Assembly (NCBI GenBank): GCA_963751355.1
Contig: CAVVVS010000106.1
Coordinates: 45,528 to 109,527 of the forward strand
DNA: 64,000 nucleotides
Source of the DNA: CAVVVS01 sp963751355
Lineage (GTDB): Bacteria; Bacteroidota; Ignavibacteria; Ignavibacteriales; Ignavibacteriaceae
Direction: 5' to 3'
The number at the start of each line of letters is the position of its first letter. The first letter of the stretch is position 1. Position numbers and translations under genes: made by a program. Positions 62,840 through 64,000 of the stretch are shown here, piece after piece. The notes under the pieces were generated by a model, which was not told the DNA's origin, did not search any database, and worked only from the letters and a program-made list of their open reading frames with translations.

Positions 62840-64000
62840 TTATCTCTTGAACTTTTCAATTAGATGGTTTACAGCGAATGTAACTCTATCCACCTGCTCC
62901 GGTGTCATACCCGGAAATACCGGAAGTGTAACTATTTTCTTATAAACATATTCTGAGATGGGAAATAATTTTTCATCAAGGTCAAATGAATCTCTATAAT
63001 ACGGATGCTTATAAAGCGGAATGAAATGAACACTTGAACCTACTTTTAACTTTTTCAGTTCATTGATAAATTCAGCCCGCGATACATTTAGGTTATCTAT
63101 GTTTAATAAAATTGGGTAAAGATGATAGGATGATGCTCTATCGTCTTTAATTTTGTACAAAGTTAAATGCTCATTGTTTTTAAATGCTTCATCATATCTT
63201 CTGCTAATATCTTTTCGTTTTGAATGCATATCATCTATTTTTCTCAACTGTGCGAGTCCTAAAGCAGCCTGAATATCATTAAAATTATATTTATATCCCG
63301 GTGCAATCACTTCGTAATACCAGGAGCCCTCGGAAGTATAACGTTTCCAAGCGTCATTGTTTATTCCGTGCAGTCTCATTATGGAACAACGCCTGGCAAT
63401 TTCTTCATCGTCCGTACAAACCATACCTCCTTCTCCGGTAGCCAGAGTTTTGGTGGCGTAAAAGCTGAAGCATGTTATATCACCTATTGTTCCGATTTTT
63501 TTCCCCTTATAATACGCCGGAAGAGAATGAGCGGCATCTTCCAAAACTTTTAAGTTATGAACTTTCGCCAAATTCATAATTTCATCCATATCACACGGAT
63601 TGCCTCCGTAATGCACCGGAATTATCGCTTTTGTTTTGGGTGTAATGGCTTTCTCAACAGCTTCGGGATCGATGTTATATGAATCCTTTTGAATGTCAAC
63701 AATAACCGGTTTGGCTTTGAAGTAGCATACTATTTCAGCCGATGCCGTAAAAGTAAATGAAGGAACTATAACCTCGTCCCCTTCCTTCAATCCTATTGCT
63801 TCTAAAGCAAGATGTGCTGCCCCTGTCCATGAATTTGCGGAAACGGAATATTTAGCACCTATATAATTTTTAAACTCATTTTCAAATTTAATGGTTTTGG
63901 GACCGGTAGTCCACCATCCGGATCGGATAGAATCTGTAACTTCATTAATTTCATCTTCCGTAAAATACGGTTTATGAAAAGGTATAAAATCATTTTCCAT
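62840..64000 (-). CDS. DegT/DnrJ/EryC1/StrS-family aminotransferase (UDP-4-keto-sugar aminotransferase-like)
   Basis: A 386-residue PLP enzyme. The N-terminus PFHKPYFTEDEINEVTDSIR and GWWTTGPKTIKFE are typical. VLEDAAHSLPA (PLP-binding Asp), and FYATKTLATGEGGMV with the Schiff-base Lys near residue 184 are present. GYKYNFNDIQAALG and a C-terminal SSVHFIPLYKHPYY complete the fold. With the adjacent dehydratase and phosphosugar transferase it fits a PglF-PglE-PglC pathway to a UDP-4-amino-sugar. The ATG occupies the last three bases of the window, so an earlier start cannot be excluded. Confidence 0.93.
   Translation of the reverse strand: MENDFIPFHKPYFTEDEINEVTDSIRSGWWTTGPKTIKFENEFKNYIGAKYSVSANSWTGAAHLALEAIGLKEGDEVIVPSFTFTASAEIVCYFKAKPVIVDIQKDSYNIDPEAVEKAITPKTKAIIPVHYGGNPCDMDEIMNLAKVHNLKVLEDAAHSLPAYYKGKKIGTIGDITCFSFYATKTLATGEGGMVCTDDEEIARRCSIMRLHGINNDAWKRYTSEGSWYYEVIAPGYKYNFNDIQAALGLAQLRKIDDMHSKRKDISRRYDEAFKNNEHLTLYKIKDDRASSYHLYPILLNIDNLNVSRAEFINELKKLKVGSSVHFIPLYKHPYYRDSFDLDEKLFPISEYVYKKIVTLPVFPGMTPEQVDRVTFAVNHLIEKFKR

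Overview
The window is AT-rich bacterial DNA. It most resembles the Ignavibacteria branch of the Bacteroidota/Chlorobiota group. The evidence is: secreted proteins with C-terminal type IX secretion (T9SS) sorting tails (NYPNPFNPTT, NYPNPFKGNT); a gingipain-type C25 peptidase of the PorU kind; promoters of the Bacteroidota form TTTG-N19/20-TAnnTTTG before tRNA-Phe and purC; and a pilus locus whose major pilin starts MGQQQLLLIVLG. The genus cannot be named from the sequence alone.

Layout. 0-4.3 kb: one minus-strand operon purC, DUF971, pgsA, pgpA, cinA, thpR, recA (recA runs off the left edge). 4.3-6.2 kb: AT-rich, with three convincing micro-genes, two of which are convergent paralogous membrane peptides sharing the motif AP-x-GWQDENGFH. 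6.2-12.5 kb: a PhyH-type dioxygenase, a beta-CASP nuclease, a secreted GH16 glucanase with CBM6 and T9SS tail, and a YwqK/MORN lipoprotein. 13-25.9 kb: a complete type IV pilus operon on the minus strand. It runs from a sigma-54 (-24/-12) promoter at 25.86 kb through three minor pilins, the major pilin, PilC, PilB, PilT, a PilM-PilN fusion, a PilO-PilP fusion, a PilQ-like secretin and an Ig-domain lipoprotein. Upstream lie a CheW-like protein and an NtrC-type sigma-54 activator whose receiver phospho-acceptor Asp is replaced by Cys. 29.5-34.5 kb: glycerophosphodiesterase, an alpha/beta hydrolase, small secreted or hypothetical proteins, a DUF4242 protein and an MscS channel.

34.9-41.1 kb: a plus-strand respiratory operon encoding a caa3-type oxidase (coxB with fused cytochrome c, coxA, coxC, ctaG, a small subunit IV) followed by a Rieske protein and a cytochrome b fused to cytochrome c. 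It is therefore likely to carry electrons from quinol through to oxygen. Immediately behind it is an exact 146-bp-period tandem array of palindromic units (41.1-42.2 kb). 42.3-52.3 kb: a GNAT enzyme, a prolyl-oligopeptidase lipoprotein, an AhpD-like protein, a Nim-like flavoprotein, tRNA-Phe(GAA), argF, a COG2403 P-loop enzyme and glmS. 52.6-64 kb: a PorU-like C25 protease gene split by one frameshift, a Wzi-like outer-membrane protein, and a surface-glycan set (PglF/WbpM-like dehydratase, PglC/WcaJ-like phosphosugar transferase, DegT-family aminotransferase).

Anomalies. At least four single-base frameshifts lie in short homopolymer runs (two minor pilins, the C25 protease, and a decayed gene ahead of the NtrC regulator). 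They are either indel errors in this assembly or true decay or phase variation, and must be resolved before the pilus and T9SS genes are called inactive. The most novel-looking item is the pair of 41/43-residue membrane peptides at 4.5-5.0 kb.
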